Shown: positions 17,548-25,525 of the stretch, one piece after another
How the letters are laid out: each line of letters opens with the position of its first letter
How positions within the stretch are numbered: the stretch's first letter is position 1
Assembly: GCA_900768015.1 (NCBI GenBank)
Contig: CAAGBI010000062.1
Coordinates: forward strand, 87,881 to 151,880
DNA length: 64,000 bases
From: an uncultured Alistipes sp.
GTDB lineage: Bacteria > Bacteroidota > Bacteroidia > Bacteroidales > Rikenellaceae
Direction of reading: 5' to 3'
Position numbers and translations under genes: made by a program
The notes under the pieces: generated by a model
The model's input: only the letters and a program-made list of their open reading frames with translations
What the model was told of the DNA's origin: nothing
The model's database searches: none

Positions 17548-18840
17548 ATGAATTTAGTAAGTGCGGCTGAGGCCGTCAAGCTTATCAAGTCGGGCGACTC
17601 GGTATACATCCAGGGCTCGACATCTATCCCCGAGGTATTGGTGCAGGCGATGACCGACCGCGCGCCAGAGCTTCGTGGCGTAAAGGTGTACACAGCATTC
17701 GCTATCGGTCGCTTCGATGCCCCCTATGCTAAGGCGGAGCTCCGCGACTCTTTCGAGCCACTTAGCTTCTTCGTGGCTAACAACCTCCGCAACGCCATCA
17801 ACTCGGGCGTGGCGCAGACAATACCCGCATTCTTGGGCGAGATTCCCTTCCTCTTCCGCTCAGGTCAGGTGCCCCTCGATGTTACGCTCTTGAATGTCTC
17901 GGAGCCCGATGAGGAGGGCTACTGCTCATATGGTGTATCTGCCGACCTCGCATTCTCGGCTGTAGAGTGCTCAAAGGTAATCATCGCGCAGGTGAATAAG
18001 TATATGCCCCGCACCTTTGGTGACCCTGTAATCCATGTCTCTAAGATAGACGCTATGGTGCGCGGTGATGAGCCACTCGTTGAGGTGCCCACTGTTGTGC
18101 CCAACGCCGTGGAGCGTGCTATCGGTAACTACATCGCAGGCGAGATTCCTGATGGTGCAACACTCCAAATCGGTGTAGGTGGTATTCCTAACGCTGTGCT
18201 CGATGCGCTGCAGGGTCACAAGCACCTCGGTCTCCACACCGAGGCGATGACCGACGGCGTGGTGCCCCTCATCCAGAAGGGTATCATCGACAACTCACTC
18301 AAGAAGATTTATCCCGGTAAGTCTGTGGCGTGCCTCTGCCTCGGTAGCCAGCGCCTCTACGACTACCTCGATGGCAACCGCGATGTCGTTATCCGCGATG
18401 TGGCATGGACAAACGACCCACAGAACATCCGCCAGAACCCCAAGGTTATGGCCGTGAACTCGGCTATCGAGATTGACCTTACGGGTCAGATTTGCGCAGA
18501 CTCTATCGGCGAGCGCATCTTCTCGGGCGTGGGTGGCCAGCATGACTTCATGTATGGTGGTGCGCTCTCGGAGGGTGGTAAGTGCTTCATTGCCCTTCCA
18601 TCAATCACCTCTAAGGGTCAGTCTAAGATTGTGCCTACACTCACTAAGGGTGCAGGCGTCGTGACTACACGCTTCCAGGCGCAGTATATCGCTACTGAGC
18701 ACGGTATCGTCTACCTGCGTAACAAGTCACTCGCCGAGCGTGCGAAGCTCCTTATCTCTATTGCAGACCCCTCAGTGCGTGAGGACCTCGAGCGTGCTGC
18801 GGTGGAGCGTTTTGGTATCGGCTTTCTAAGATTAAAGTAA
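17548..18840 (+). CDS. Acetyl-CoA hydrolase/4-hydroxybutyrate-type CoA-transferase
   Basis: 430 residues from ATG 17548; a GTG two codons earlier is possible. Family I-like CoA-transferase: catalytic Glu in LGLHTEAMTDG (about residue 232), CoA-binding loops IGVGGIPNAVL and VGGQHDFMYGGALSEGGKCFIALPS. Relatives move CoA between acetate and butyrate, 4-hydroxybutyrate or propionate. Following iorAB and an aminotransferase, it could recover the CoA of aryl-acetyl-CoA as acetyl-CoA (inference). A hairpin terminator lies just before it and another just after it. Confidence 0.9.
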   Translation: MNLVSAAEAVKLIKSGDSVYIQGSTSIPEVLVQAMTDRAPELRGVKVYTAFAIGRFDAPYAKAELRDSFEPLSFFVANNLRNAINSGVAQTIPAFLGEIPFLFRSGQVPLDVTLLNVSEPDEEGYCSYGVSADLAFSAVECSKVIIAQVNKYMPRTFGDPVIHVSKIDAMVRGDEPLVEVPTVVPNAVERAIGNYIAGEIPDGATLQIGVGGIPNAVLDALQGHKHLGLHTEAMTDGVVPLIQKGIIDNSLKKIYPGKSVACLCLGSQRLYDYLDGNRDVVIRDVAWTNDPQNIRQNPKVMAVNSAIEIDLTGQICADSIGERIFSGVGGQHDFMYGGALSEGGKCFIALPSITSKGQSKIVPTLTKGAGVVTTRFQAQYIATEHGIVYLRNKSLAERAKLLISIADPSVREDLERAAVERFGIGFLRLK

Positions 18841-18867
18841 TAAGGCAGACATCTACTGCCGCTAACA

Positions 18868-18902
18868 AAAAAGTCCACCCCTTTTGGAGTGGACTTTCTT
18901 CT
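18868..18902 (+). terminator. Strong terminator after the CoA-transferase
   Basis: A stem of about 11 bp (AAAGTCCAC with GTGGACTTT, plus inner C-G pairs) with a TTTT loop and a T-rich tail. A-rich on the left side, so it could also work on the minus strand. Confidence 0.75.
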
Positions 18903-19038
18903 TATGTTTGTGAAGGTGTATAACAAGAGCTAATTTTAGGCGCACGAAGCTCGAAAAAGCGGAGTTTACTTATGTGTAAATGAGCATTTTGAGAGCGAGT
19001 GCAACGCCAAAGGAGCCTTGTTAGACAGCTTCAATAGG
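18903..19038. other. Convergent intergenic stretch with no recognised gene
   Basis: Lies between two gene 3' ends. It contains a small inverted repeat TTTAC-N6-GTAAA flanked by GC-richer sequence. No promoter or open frame found. It has the look of a dispersed intergenic repeat but only one copy is present here. Confidence 0.3.
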
Positions 19039-20748
19039 TTATGAGAACAACTCTACATCCTCAGCCTCCGAAGCATTGATATATGCCGCAGCCTCAGTAA
19101 CCTTCTTCGCAGCGTACTTAACGAAGATCTTTGTGGGGTTCAAGTAATCTGCCTCGCACTCCGCTGCCTGACGCAACATGATGTGTGACATGATGATGTA
19201 ACCCGCAATCTCCACGAGGCGGCGTGAGTGGAACTCCTTATAGCCGTTTGCCTCCTTGTCGATAGACTCAACGCGCGCTACAACCTGCTCGTATGTCTTA
19301 CGCAACTCTACCAACTGCTCGCCCATAGCCTTTGTAGCCTCGGTGCGTGCGTTCTCCTCGTAGCGCATAATCTGCTCGAGGTAGGTACCCTTAGTGACAT
19401 GGTTGATAGCCGCAACAACCTGCAACTGTGTGGTACCCTCGTAGATGTTCATGATGCGGGCATCGCGGTACAAACGCTCGCAGGCGTAGTCCTTCATGTA
19501 GCCCGAGCCACCGTGAATCTGGATAGAGTCGTACGCAACCTCGTTAGCATACTCACTCGCAAACATCTTTGCAAGAGGAGTAAAACCATCGGCGAGGCGG
19601 TTGTAGAACTTCATCTCCTGGCGCTCCTCAGCCTCCAAAGAGCGGTCGTGAGAGATGTGAGTGAGCTGTTTGTATATGTCCACGAAGCGTGCTGTCTCGT
19701 AGAGCATAGCGCGTGATGCGAGGGTCTTAGCCTCCATGTTCTTGAGCATCTCGCGTACGGCAGCGAAATTGATGATAGCCTTGCCGAACTGCTCGCGCTC
19801 CTTAGCATACTTCAATGCCTCGCGGTAGGCGGCCTCGCACAAGCCTGTAGACTGCGCTGCGATACCCAAGCGTGCGGCGTTCATCAACGACATGACATAC
19901 TTGATAAGACCCATCTTGCGGTCGCCAACCAACACTGCGGGGGCGTTATTGAAGACCAACTCGCAGGTAGGTGAGCCCTTGATACCGAGCTTGTTCTCGA
20001 TGCGGCGAACCTTAACGCCACCATCGCGCTTGTCGTAGATAAGCATCGAAAGGCCTCGTGCATCCTTTGTGCCCTCCTCGGTACGAGCCAAGACGAGCGA
20101 GATGTCGCCATCACCATTGGTAATGAAGCGCTTACAGCCGTTCAATCGCCATACGCCAGCTGCCTCATCCCACGATGCCTTGAGCATAACGGCACCAAGG
20201 TCGGAGCCTGCATCGGGCTCGGTGAGGTCCATAGCGCAGGTCTCGCCAGCAGATACGCGGGGCAAGAAGCGCTGCTTAATCTCCTCTGATGCGAACTCGT
20301 TGATGGTCTCGGCGCAATCCTGCAAGCCCCAGATGTTCTCGAAGCCTGCATCGGCGCGTGCAACCATCTCGTTAGCCATGGCGAAGCATGTTACGGGCAT
20401 GTTCAAACCGTCATACTTGCGGGGAAGGGTCATGCCACCCAATCCTGCAGCGTTCAACGCCTCGATGTTGCGTACTGTGCCCGAAGCGTACTCCACATGG
20501 TCGTTGACAACGCGGGGACCCTCATGGTCTACACTCTCGGCATTCGCAGCGATAACCTCGCCACAAACATCGCCCACGATCTCCAACACGCGGCGGTATG
20601 AGTCGAGAGCATCCTCCACATCCTGGGGTGCGTAGTCGTACTCCTTAGCATCGGCAAAGTTGCGCTCCTTGAGCTCGATAATCCTCTTCATCAAGGGATG
20701 TGAGAGGTGATACTGCAAATCCTTATTATCTATATAAAAGTTAGCCAT
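19039..20748 (-). CDS. Acyl-CoA dehydrogenase with C-terminal extension
   Basis: 569 residues, about 190 longer than short-chain acyl-CoA dehydrogenases; the extra part (about 450-569) fits the acetyl-CoA-dehydrogenase C-terminal-like domain. FAD enzyme that introduces a trans-2 double bond into acyl-CoA and passes electrons to ETF. Seen: CAMDLTEPDAGSDLGA (FAD/substrate loop), RFITNGDGD, and the catalytic Glu in NIYEGTTQLQ (about residue 437). Third gene of etfB-etfA-acd, 8 bp after etfA. The substrate may be butyryl-, branched or aryl-acyl-CoA; not decidable here. Confidence 0.92.
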   Translation of the reverse strand: MANFYIDNKDLQYHLSHPLMKRIIELKERNFADAKEYDYAPQDVEDALDSYRRVLEIVGDVCGEVIAANAESVDHEGPRVVNDHVEYASGTVRNIEALNAAGLGGMTLPRKYDGLNMPVTCFAMANEMVARADAGFENIWGLQDCAETINEFASEEIKQRFLPRVSAGETCAMDLTEPDAGSDLGAVMLKASWDEAAGVWRLNGCKRFITNGDGDISLVLARTEEGTKDARGLSMLIYDKRDGGVKVRRIENKLGIKGSPTCELVFNNAPAVLVGDRKMGLIKYVMSLMNAARLGIAAQSTGLCEAAYREALKYAKEREQFGKAIINFAAVREMLKNMEAKTLASRAMLYETARFVDIYKQLTHISHDRSLEAEERQEMKFYNRLADGFTPLAKMFASEYANEVAYDSIQIHGGSGYMKDYACERLYRDARIMNIYEGTTQLQVVAAINHVTKGTYLEQIMRYEENARTEATKAMGEQLVELRKTYEQVVARVESIDKEANGYKEFHSRRLVEIAGYIIMSHIMLRQAAECEADYLNPTKIFVKYAAKKVTEAAAYINASEAEDVELFS

Positions 20749-20756
20749 TGCTTCTC

Positions 20757-21776
20757 CTATTTTGAGTTCTGTTTGTAATACTTAATCATCTTGGGGATTA
20801 CCTCCTCAACGCTACCTGTGATGGCGTAGTCGGCAATCTTGTTGATGGGGGCCTCGGGGTCGGTGTTGATTGACACAATCATTGCCGAGCCGTCCATACC
20901 CGCGGTGTGCTGAATCTGACCTGAGATACCACATGCGATGTAGAGCTTGGGGCGTACAGTAACACCTGTCTGGCCAATCTGGCGCTCATGCTCCGTGAAG
21001 CCTGCATCTACCGCAGCGCGCGATGCTCCTACCTCACCACCAAGCACATTTGCCAACTCGTGTACGAGCTGGAAGCCCTCCTTAGAGCCTACGCCGTAGC
21101 CACCAGCTACGATGACCGAAGCACCCTTGATGTTAATCTTGCGCTCCTCGATGTGGCGCTCCACGATGCGCACTGCAAGGTCGGTATCCTTAACCATGGG
21201 CTGCCACTCAATCTCGCGTACCTCGCCTGCAGCGGGGGTAGCAAGTGCCTCCTTGCGCATTACGCCCTCACGAACTGTTGCCATCTGTGGGCGGCACTCG
21301 GGGTTAACGATAGTGGCGATGATGTTACCACCAAAGGCGGGACGAATCTGGTAGAGGAGGCTGTCGTACTCCTTGCCGCTCTTAGCATCCTTATGCTCGC
21401 CGATAACAAGCTCCGTGCAGTCGGCAGTAAGGCCGCTGTGGAGCGCTGACGACACGCGGGGTGCGAAGTCACGACCTACGGGTGTTGCGCCGAAGAGTGC
21501 AATCTGGGGCTTCTCCTGCTGGATGAGGCCAACCATAACTGCGGTGTGGGGTAATGTGCGGAAGGGTGCGAAAATCTCGTTGTCGGCAACCCATACGGTG
21601 TCGGCACCATACTTCGCCAACTCGGGGGCGAGGCCCTTGACATCGTGGCCGATAACCACAGCCTCGAGCTTTACGCCGAGCGTATTAGCCAACTCACGAC
21701 CCTTTGTAAGGAGCTCCAACGACACATCGGCAATCTCCTTATCCTCAATCTCGATATATACAAATACGTTATTCAT
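20757..21776 (-). CDS. etfA: Electron transfer flavoprotein alpha subunit
   Basis: 339 residues. The N-terminal nucleotide-binding-like domain is followed by the C-terminal FAD domain with VAGGYGVGSKEGF, GASRAAVDAG, QTGVTVRPKLYIACGISGQIQH and SINTDPEAPINKIADY, all hallmarks of EtfA. Forms the heterodimer with EtfB, encoded 20 bp upstream. Confidence 0.96.
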   Translation of the reverse strand: MNNVFVYIEIEDKEIADVSLELLTKGRELANTLGVKLEAVVIGHDVKGLAPELAKYGADTVWVADNEIFAPFRTLPHTAVMVGLIQQEKPQIALFGATPVGRDFAPRVSSALHSGLTADCTELVIGEHKDAKSGKEYDSLLYQIRPAFGGNIIATIVNPECRPQMATVREGVMRKEALATPAAGEVREIEWQPMVKDTDLAVRIVERHIEERKINIKGASVIVAGGYGVGSKEGFQLVHELANVLGGEVGASRAAVDAGFTEHERQIGQTGVTVRPKLYIACGISGQIQHTAGMDGSAMIVSINTDPEAPINKIADYAITGSVEEVIPKMIKYYKQNSK

Positions 21777-21796
21777 ACTCCTAATTCTTAAGCTTT

Positions 21797-22672
21797 TTAA
21801 CCGAGCGTGTGGCTCGCGATGAGCTCCTGCATGAGAGCCTCGATGTCCTTATCCTCAGCGGTGAGGGCCTTAGCCTCCTTTGCCTGGAATACTACATTCT
21901 CAATCTTCTTAACCTTGGTAGGTGAGCCGCTCAAGCCCAACTGCTCGGGGTCGGGGTTTACATCTGCTGCCGCGAACTCCACGATGTGCAAGTAGGGGCG
22001 CTCCTCGATGAAGGCGTTCCACTGTGCATCGACATTTGCCATCTCCGATGTCGCGAGAGCGCGCTTGTACTTCATCACGCGCTTAGCGTTGCGGGGGCGG
22101 CACTCCTTGGCCGATGAGTTAACGGTGATAAGCGCGGGAAGGGGAGATACAACAACCTCCGAGCCACGCTCCAAGCGGCGCTTGATGGTTATCTCGGTGT
22201 CGTTGATGTCTATGAGTTCCTCGGCGTATGTAATCTGTGGGAGGTCGAGCTTCTCGGCAACCTGGGGACCTACCTGTGCGGTGTCACCGTCGATAGCCTG
22301 GCGACCTGCTACGATGATGTCGGGCTCAATCTTGCGAAGCGCCAACGACAAGGCGTACGATGTAGCCAGCGTATCAGAGCCTGCAAACTCCTTACCCGAA
22401 AGCAAGTAACCGCCATCAGCACCGCGGAACATAGCCTCGCGGATGACATCGCTGGCGCGCTGTGGACCCATGGTCAACACATATACCTCTGAGCCTGCTA
22501 CGCGCTCCTTGATTTCGAGCGCCATTTCGAGGGCATTGAGGTCCTCGGGGTTGAAGATTGCAGCAAGAGCAGCACGGTTTACCGTGCCCTCTGGAGTCAT
22601 GGCATCCTTGCCCACATTGCGTGTGTCGGGCACCTGCTTGGCCATAACTACAATTTTCTTAACTCTTTCCAT
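21797..22672 (-). CDS. etfB: Electron transfer flavoprotein beta subunit, bifurcating-type motif
   Basis: 291 residues. The nucleotide-binding loop reads GRQAIDGDTAQVGPQVAE (about 120-138). In published ETF comparisons a DGDTAQVGP-type loop goes with FAD, rather than AMP, bound in EtfB, the hallmark of electron-bifurcating ETFs. This would allow NADH-driven acyl-CoA reduction coupled to ferredoxin reduction together with the adjacent dehydrogenase (inference). First gene of the operon; candidate -7 box at 22737-22744. Confidence 0.95.
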   Translation of the reverse strand: MERVKKIVVMAKQVPDTRNVGKDAMTPEGTVNRAALAAIFNPEDLNALEMALEIKERVAGSEVYVLTMGPQRASDVIREAMFRGADGGYLLSGKEFAGSDTLATSYALSLALRKIEPDIIVAGRQAIDGDTAQVGPQVAEKLDLPQITYAEELIDINDTEITIKRRLERGSEVVVSPLPALITVNSSAKECRPRNAKRVMKYKRALATSEMANVDAQWNAFIEERPYLHIVEFAAADVNPDPEQLGLSGSPTKVKKIENVVFQAKEAKALTAEDKDIEALMQELIASHTLG

Positions 22673-22736
22673 AACTATATAAATATATGTATATTTTCAC
22701 TCTATGTCTGCCTCGCCCGCGGTGGGCTAAGCCTGG

Positions 22737-22744
22737 CAAAGATA
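22737..22744 (-). promoter_or_regulatory. Candidate -7 box for etfBA-acd
   Basis: Minus-strand TATCTTTG, consensus -7 box, 65 bp upstream of etfB. The leader contains a small GCCC/GGGC hairpin. No good -33 element. Confidence 0.5.
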
Positions 22745-22857
22745 CTTATTTTTGCCTAATTGGAACTATTTTTACATCACTAATTTGCATCCCGCAGTCT
22801 AAAACTCTATGGTTTAAGTATTTATGCGTAGTCTCAATTTTTCCGTTTTACTCTTTG

Positions 22858-24015
22858 CTATCCGCGTATGTCGACATCGAGGCGGCGGTAGCAGTTGACG
22901 AGGTTGTAGGCCACAACTTCGGGGCGGAAGCGTGTCGCCTGGCGGTGTCCGAGTGTGATGAGTTCATCGCGCAACTCGCCACCCTCCATTAGTTGCTTTA
23001 TGGCGTTCACTAACTCCTCGCGGTTGTTGGGGTTGATGTACATCGCGGCGTTGCCTGCCACCTCCTCCATGCTCGACGAGCGCGTCGTGATGACAGGTGT
23101 GCCCACGCTCATGGCCTCGGCGATATGTGTCGCGAAGCCCTCGTAGCGCGAGAGGTTGACAACGGCTGAGGCGTGGCGATATAGTGCGGGCATATCCTCG
23201 TCGGCAGTGTGTTCGATTATGTGTAGGCGGTCGCCCACGCCGAGCTCCTGTGCTGCGCGCTTAAGGCGTGTGGTGTGCCATGTGCTACGGCCCACGATGA
23301 TGAAGTGTATGTCGTTGTCGAGGTGGCGTAAGGCGTTGATTACCTTGATATAAGAGCGGCGCTCGAGGTGTGTGCCCACGCTCAGAATGTAGCGCGCGGG
23401 GAGGCCATACTTCTCCCTCACCGTTGCGAGGTACTCATCATCAAGTTCTGCGGTGAAGTGCTTAGCCACGCCAGGGTAGACTACATCGACCTTTTCGGGG
23501 TAGATGCGGAAGTGGCTTGTGATGTCGCGCTTGACGCACTCGCTAACGGCCACGATGCGGTCTACGCGGTGTAGCATGCGGCCCATGTATATGCGTGTGA
23601 GAAGGTGCTCGGGGGAGTTGGCAAAGGTGTTGTCGTAGAGAAACTCCATGTTGTGTATGGTCACTACGCTGCGTATGTTACGCTTGTCGAGGCCCACGGG
23701 TATGTACTCCGCGAGGCCGTGGTATAGCTCCACATTGCCGTTGTGCAGGTCGTGGCCTATGCGCCATGTGCGCCAGGGTAGGCGTAGCTTGCGCCAGAGG
23801 GCACCGTCGGGCTCCATAGTCTCGATGTTGTGCAAGCGCTCGAGGTGCTCGTATGCCGTGTGTGGTGCGCGTAGGGGTATGTATGAGCGGATGTAGGTGT
23901 GGCGGGGGGCTGCCGTTGCCAAAGCCTCGATGACCAGACGGCTGTATGCTCCGAACTCCTCGTGGTCGGTAATCGCATATCGTGCGTCGAAGCCTATGGT
24001 GATACTGCGTTTCAT
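22858..24015 (-). CDS. GT4-type glycosyltransferase
   Basis: 385 residues from ATG 24015 (MKRSITIGFDARYAI); longer frames would start upstream of the -7 box. GT-B fold: N-terminal acceptor domain with VVTIHNMEF and IVAVSECVKRDI; C-terminal donor domain with YILSVGTHLERRSY, IIVGRSTW and the EX7E-like region SRYEGFATHIAEAMSVGTPVITT. Transfers a nucleotide-sugar residue to a glycan or lipid acceptor, probably for surface polysaccharide; no neighbouring polysaccharide genes identify the product. Confidence 0.88.
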   Translation of the reverse strand: MKRSITIGFDARYAITDHEEFGAYSRLVIEALATAAPRHTYIRSYIPLRAPHTAYEHLERLHNIETMEPDGALWRKLRLPWRTWRIGHDLHNGNVELYHGLAEYIPVGLDKRNIRSVVTIHNMEFLYDNTFANSPEHLLTRIYMGRMLHRVDRIVAVSECVKRDITSHFRIYPEKVDVVYPGVAKHFTAELDDEYLATVREKYGLPARYILSVGTHLERRSYIKVINALRHLDNDIHFIIVGRSTWHTTRLKRAAQELGVGDRLHIIEHTADEDMPALYRHASAVVNLSRYEGFATHIAEAMSVGTPVITTRSSSMEEVAGNAAMYINPNNREELVNAIKQLMEGGELRDELITLGHRQATRFRPEVVAYNLVNCYRRLDVDIRG

Positions 24016-24060
24016 GCTCTTTGTTGTTCGGCCTACATAGTAGCAGGCACATATACCTCG

Positions 24061-24068
24061 CAAAGATA
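24061..24068 (-). promoter_or_regulatory. Candidate -7 box for the glycosyltransferase
   Basis: Minus-strand TATCTTTG, 45 bp upstream of the ATG and just beyond the U-tract of the candidate small RNA. Confidence 0.5.
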
Positions 24069-24100
24069 ACAAAAAAAACTCTACGGAGAGCGGCGCGGAG

Positions 24101-24240
24101 AAAAAAAATGAGGCCACCGAAGGGATCTAAGACAGAGCTCGCACCTCGCAAATTGCTGAGTGTCAAGAGTGCGACCTTTGTCTTACCCATCGATTGGCCT
24201 CTCCAACCTAAAACTACTAACCTAAATGAACCTTAAAACT
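24101..24240 (-). ncRNA. Candidate structured small RNA with intrinsic terminator
   Basis: On the minus strand a near-ideal promoter (24247-24278) is followed by about 40 nt of unstructured leader carrying UUUAGGUU twice. Then comes a 92-nt imperfect hairpin (24110-24201): GAGGCCA/UGGCCUC, CGAUGGG/CCCUUCG with a U-U mismatch, AAGACA/UGUCUU and UCGCAC/GUGCGA, capped by the small hairpin CUCAGCAAUUUGCGAG. An eight-base U-tract (24101-24108) follows at once. Predicted transcript about 140 nt. I do not recognise the family: it lacks the SRP apical motif and does not show the obvious 6S layout. An ATG inside the hairpin opens a frame, but its start would be buried in the stem. Confidence 0.7.
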
Positions 24241-24246
24241 TCGCTG

Positions 24247-24278
24247 CAAAGGTAAGGGGTATTTTTTAATTGTGCAAA
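24247..24278 (-). promoter_or_regulatory. Promoter of the candidate small RNA
   Basis: Minus strand: TTTG (24275-24278), a 20-bp spacer, then TACCTTTG (24247-24254). Both elements and the spacing fit the Bacteroidetes housekeeping sigma consensus. Confidence 0.75.
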
Positions 24279-24400
24279 TATTTTATTAAAAAATTTCATT
24301 AATTTATGTAAATTTTTATCAAATCGCCCTTATAGCGCTGTTTGAGAGGGGGTTGAGTGTGGTCGTAGGTTGGGGTTGTAGTGCGTGATTGCGAGAGTTT
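24255..24400. other. AT-rich spacer
   Basis: A/T-rich stretch between the small RNA promoter and the palindromic repeats. Nothing recognised beyond the -33 element at 24275-24278. Confidence 0.4.
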
Positions 24401-24412
24401 ATGTCTCACTCC

Positions 24413-24640
24413 GTCATTGCGAGGCTTGGAACAAGCCGTGGCAATCTATGTTACTCAGTATGTCATGCTGAGCAACGCGAAGCATCCCCTCGCCATGGTC
24501 GGCTCTATGTCATCCTGAGTGTAACGAAGGATCTCAAGGGTTGTACTACCATTCGCCGCCTCGGAGACCTCGAGATTCTTCACTGAGTTCAGAATGACAG
24601 AGTGTGCGTTCAGAATGACAGAGTGAGTGTTCAGAGTGAC
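24413..24640. repeat. Cluster of GTCAT-type palindromic repeats
   Basis: Three direct units (24413-24447, 24462-24490, 24509-24535), one inverted unit (24572-24598) and partial tandem tails (to 24640). Each begins GTCAT, contains a short stem whose arms differ between units but match within a unit (ATTGC/GCAAT, ATGCT/AGCAT, ATCCT/AGGAT, ATTCT/AGAAT) and, in most, ends in an ATCTC-like tail. Units of this grammar are widely scattered in bacterial genomes (from memory); their function is unknown to me. Confidence 0.8.
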
Positions 24641-24700
24641 AATAAAGGGCATCATTACTAATTAGCAATCTGTAATTAGTATTTTCTAATTTTTTTTTAT

Positions 24701-24708
24701 TATCTTTG
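24701..24708 (+). promoter_or_regulatory. Candidate -7 box for yebC-ileS
   Basis: TATCTTTG, 59 bp before the yebC ATG, in an AT-rich stretch. No clear -33 element. Confidence 0.5.
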
Positions 24709-24767
24709 CCCCCTGTGCATATATATACTAAGGTATAAACAACTAAAAATATAAAAAACAAACAATT

Positions 24768-25502
24768 ATGGGAAGAGCATTTGAGTATCGCAAGGCGAGA
24801 AAAATGAAGCGCTGGGGTCACATGGCGCGCGTGTTTACGAAGATCGGTAAGGAGATTGAGATGGCTGTGAAGGCTTCGGGTCCCGACCCATCATCTAACC
24901 TCCGCCTCCGCCTCCTTATGCAGAACGCAAAGGCCGAGAACATGCCCAAGGAGAATGTGGAGCGTGCAATCAAGCGTGCTACAGATAAGGACGCAGCAGA
25001 CTACAAAGAGATGATCTACGAGGGTTACGGTCCTCACGGTATCGCTGTATTGGTTGAGACCGCTACCGACAACACAAACCGCACCGTAGCATCAGTGCGC
25101 ATGTACTTCAACAAGTATGGCGGCACACTCGGCACATCGGGCTCTGTGGGCTTCATGTTCGAGCACAAGTGCGTATTTAAGTTCAAGCCTACCGAGGGTG
25201 TAGACCTCGAGGAGATGGAGCTCGAGATGATTGACTTCGGCGTTGATGAGTTCTACGCTGAGGAGGGCGAGGTAACTGTTTACGCTGCCTACGAGTCATT
25301 CGGTCAGATTCAGACATGGATTGAGGGTAAGGGCTACGAGCTCGTATCGGGTGAGGCTGTGCGCATCCCTACCGACACCAAGGAGCTTACACCCGAGGAG
25401 CGTGAGGCTGTTAACAAGCTTATCGAGCACCTCGAGGAGGACGATGATGTAACGAATGTCTATACCACAATGGCCGAGTCTGACGAGGAGGACGAGGAGT
25501 AA
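24768..25502 (+). CDS. YebC/PmpR family regulatory protein
   Basis: 244 residues. The family start MGRAFEYRKARKMKRWGHMARVFTKIGKEI and the body MPKENVERAIKRA, YEGYGPHGIAVLVE and GTLGTSGSVGFMF are diagnostic. Family members are described as transcriptional regulators and, more recently, as helpers of translation at difficult sequences. Very acidic C-terminus (AESDEEDEE). ileS starts 23 bp downstream, which fits a translation-linked role. Confidence 0.95.
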   Translation: MGRAFEYRKARKMKRWGHMARVFTKIGKEIEMAVKASGPDPSSNLRLRLLMQNAKAENMPKENVERAIKRATDKDAADYKEMIYEGYGPHGIAVLVETATDNTNRTVASVRMYFNKYGGTLGTSGSVGFMFEHKCVFKFKPTEGVDLEEMELEMIDFGVDEFYAEEGEVTVYAAYESFGQIQTWIEGKGYELVSGEAVRIPTDTKELTPEEREAVNKLIEHLEEDDDVTNVYTTMAESDEEDEE

Positions 25503-25525
25503 ATTGTTTAATCGACCTATTGATT

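Noticed and set aside
23678..24190. A 170-codon minus-strand frame starting inside the candidate small RNA
   Set aside because: Its start is buried in the stem of the terminator hairpin, it crosses the U-tract and then overlaps the glycosyltransferase out of frame.
24413..24640. CRISPR array
   Set aside because: Units are palindromic, unequal in spacing, partly inverted and differ in sequence; no cas genes are near.
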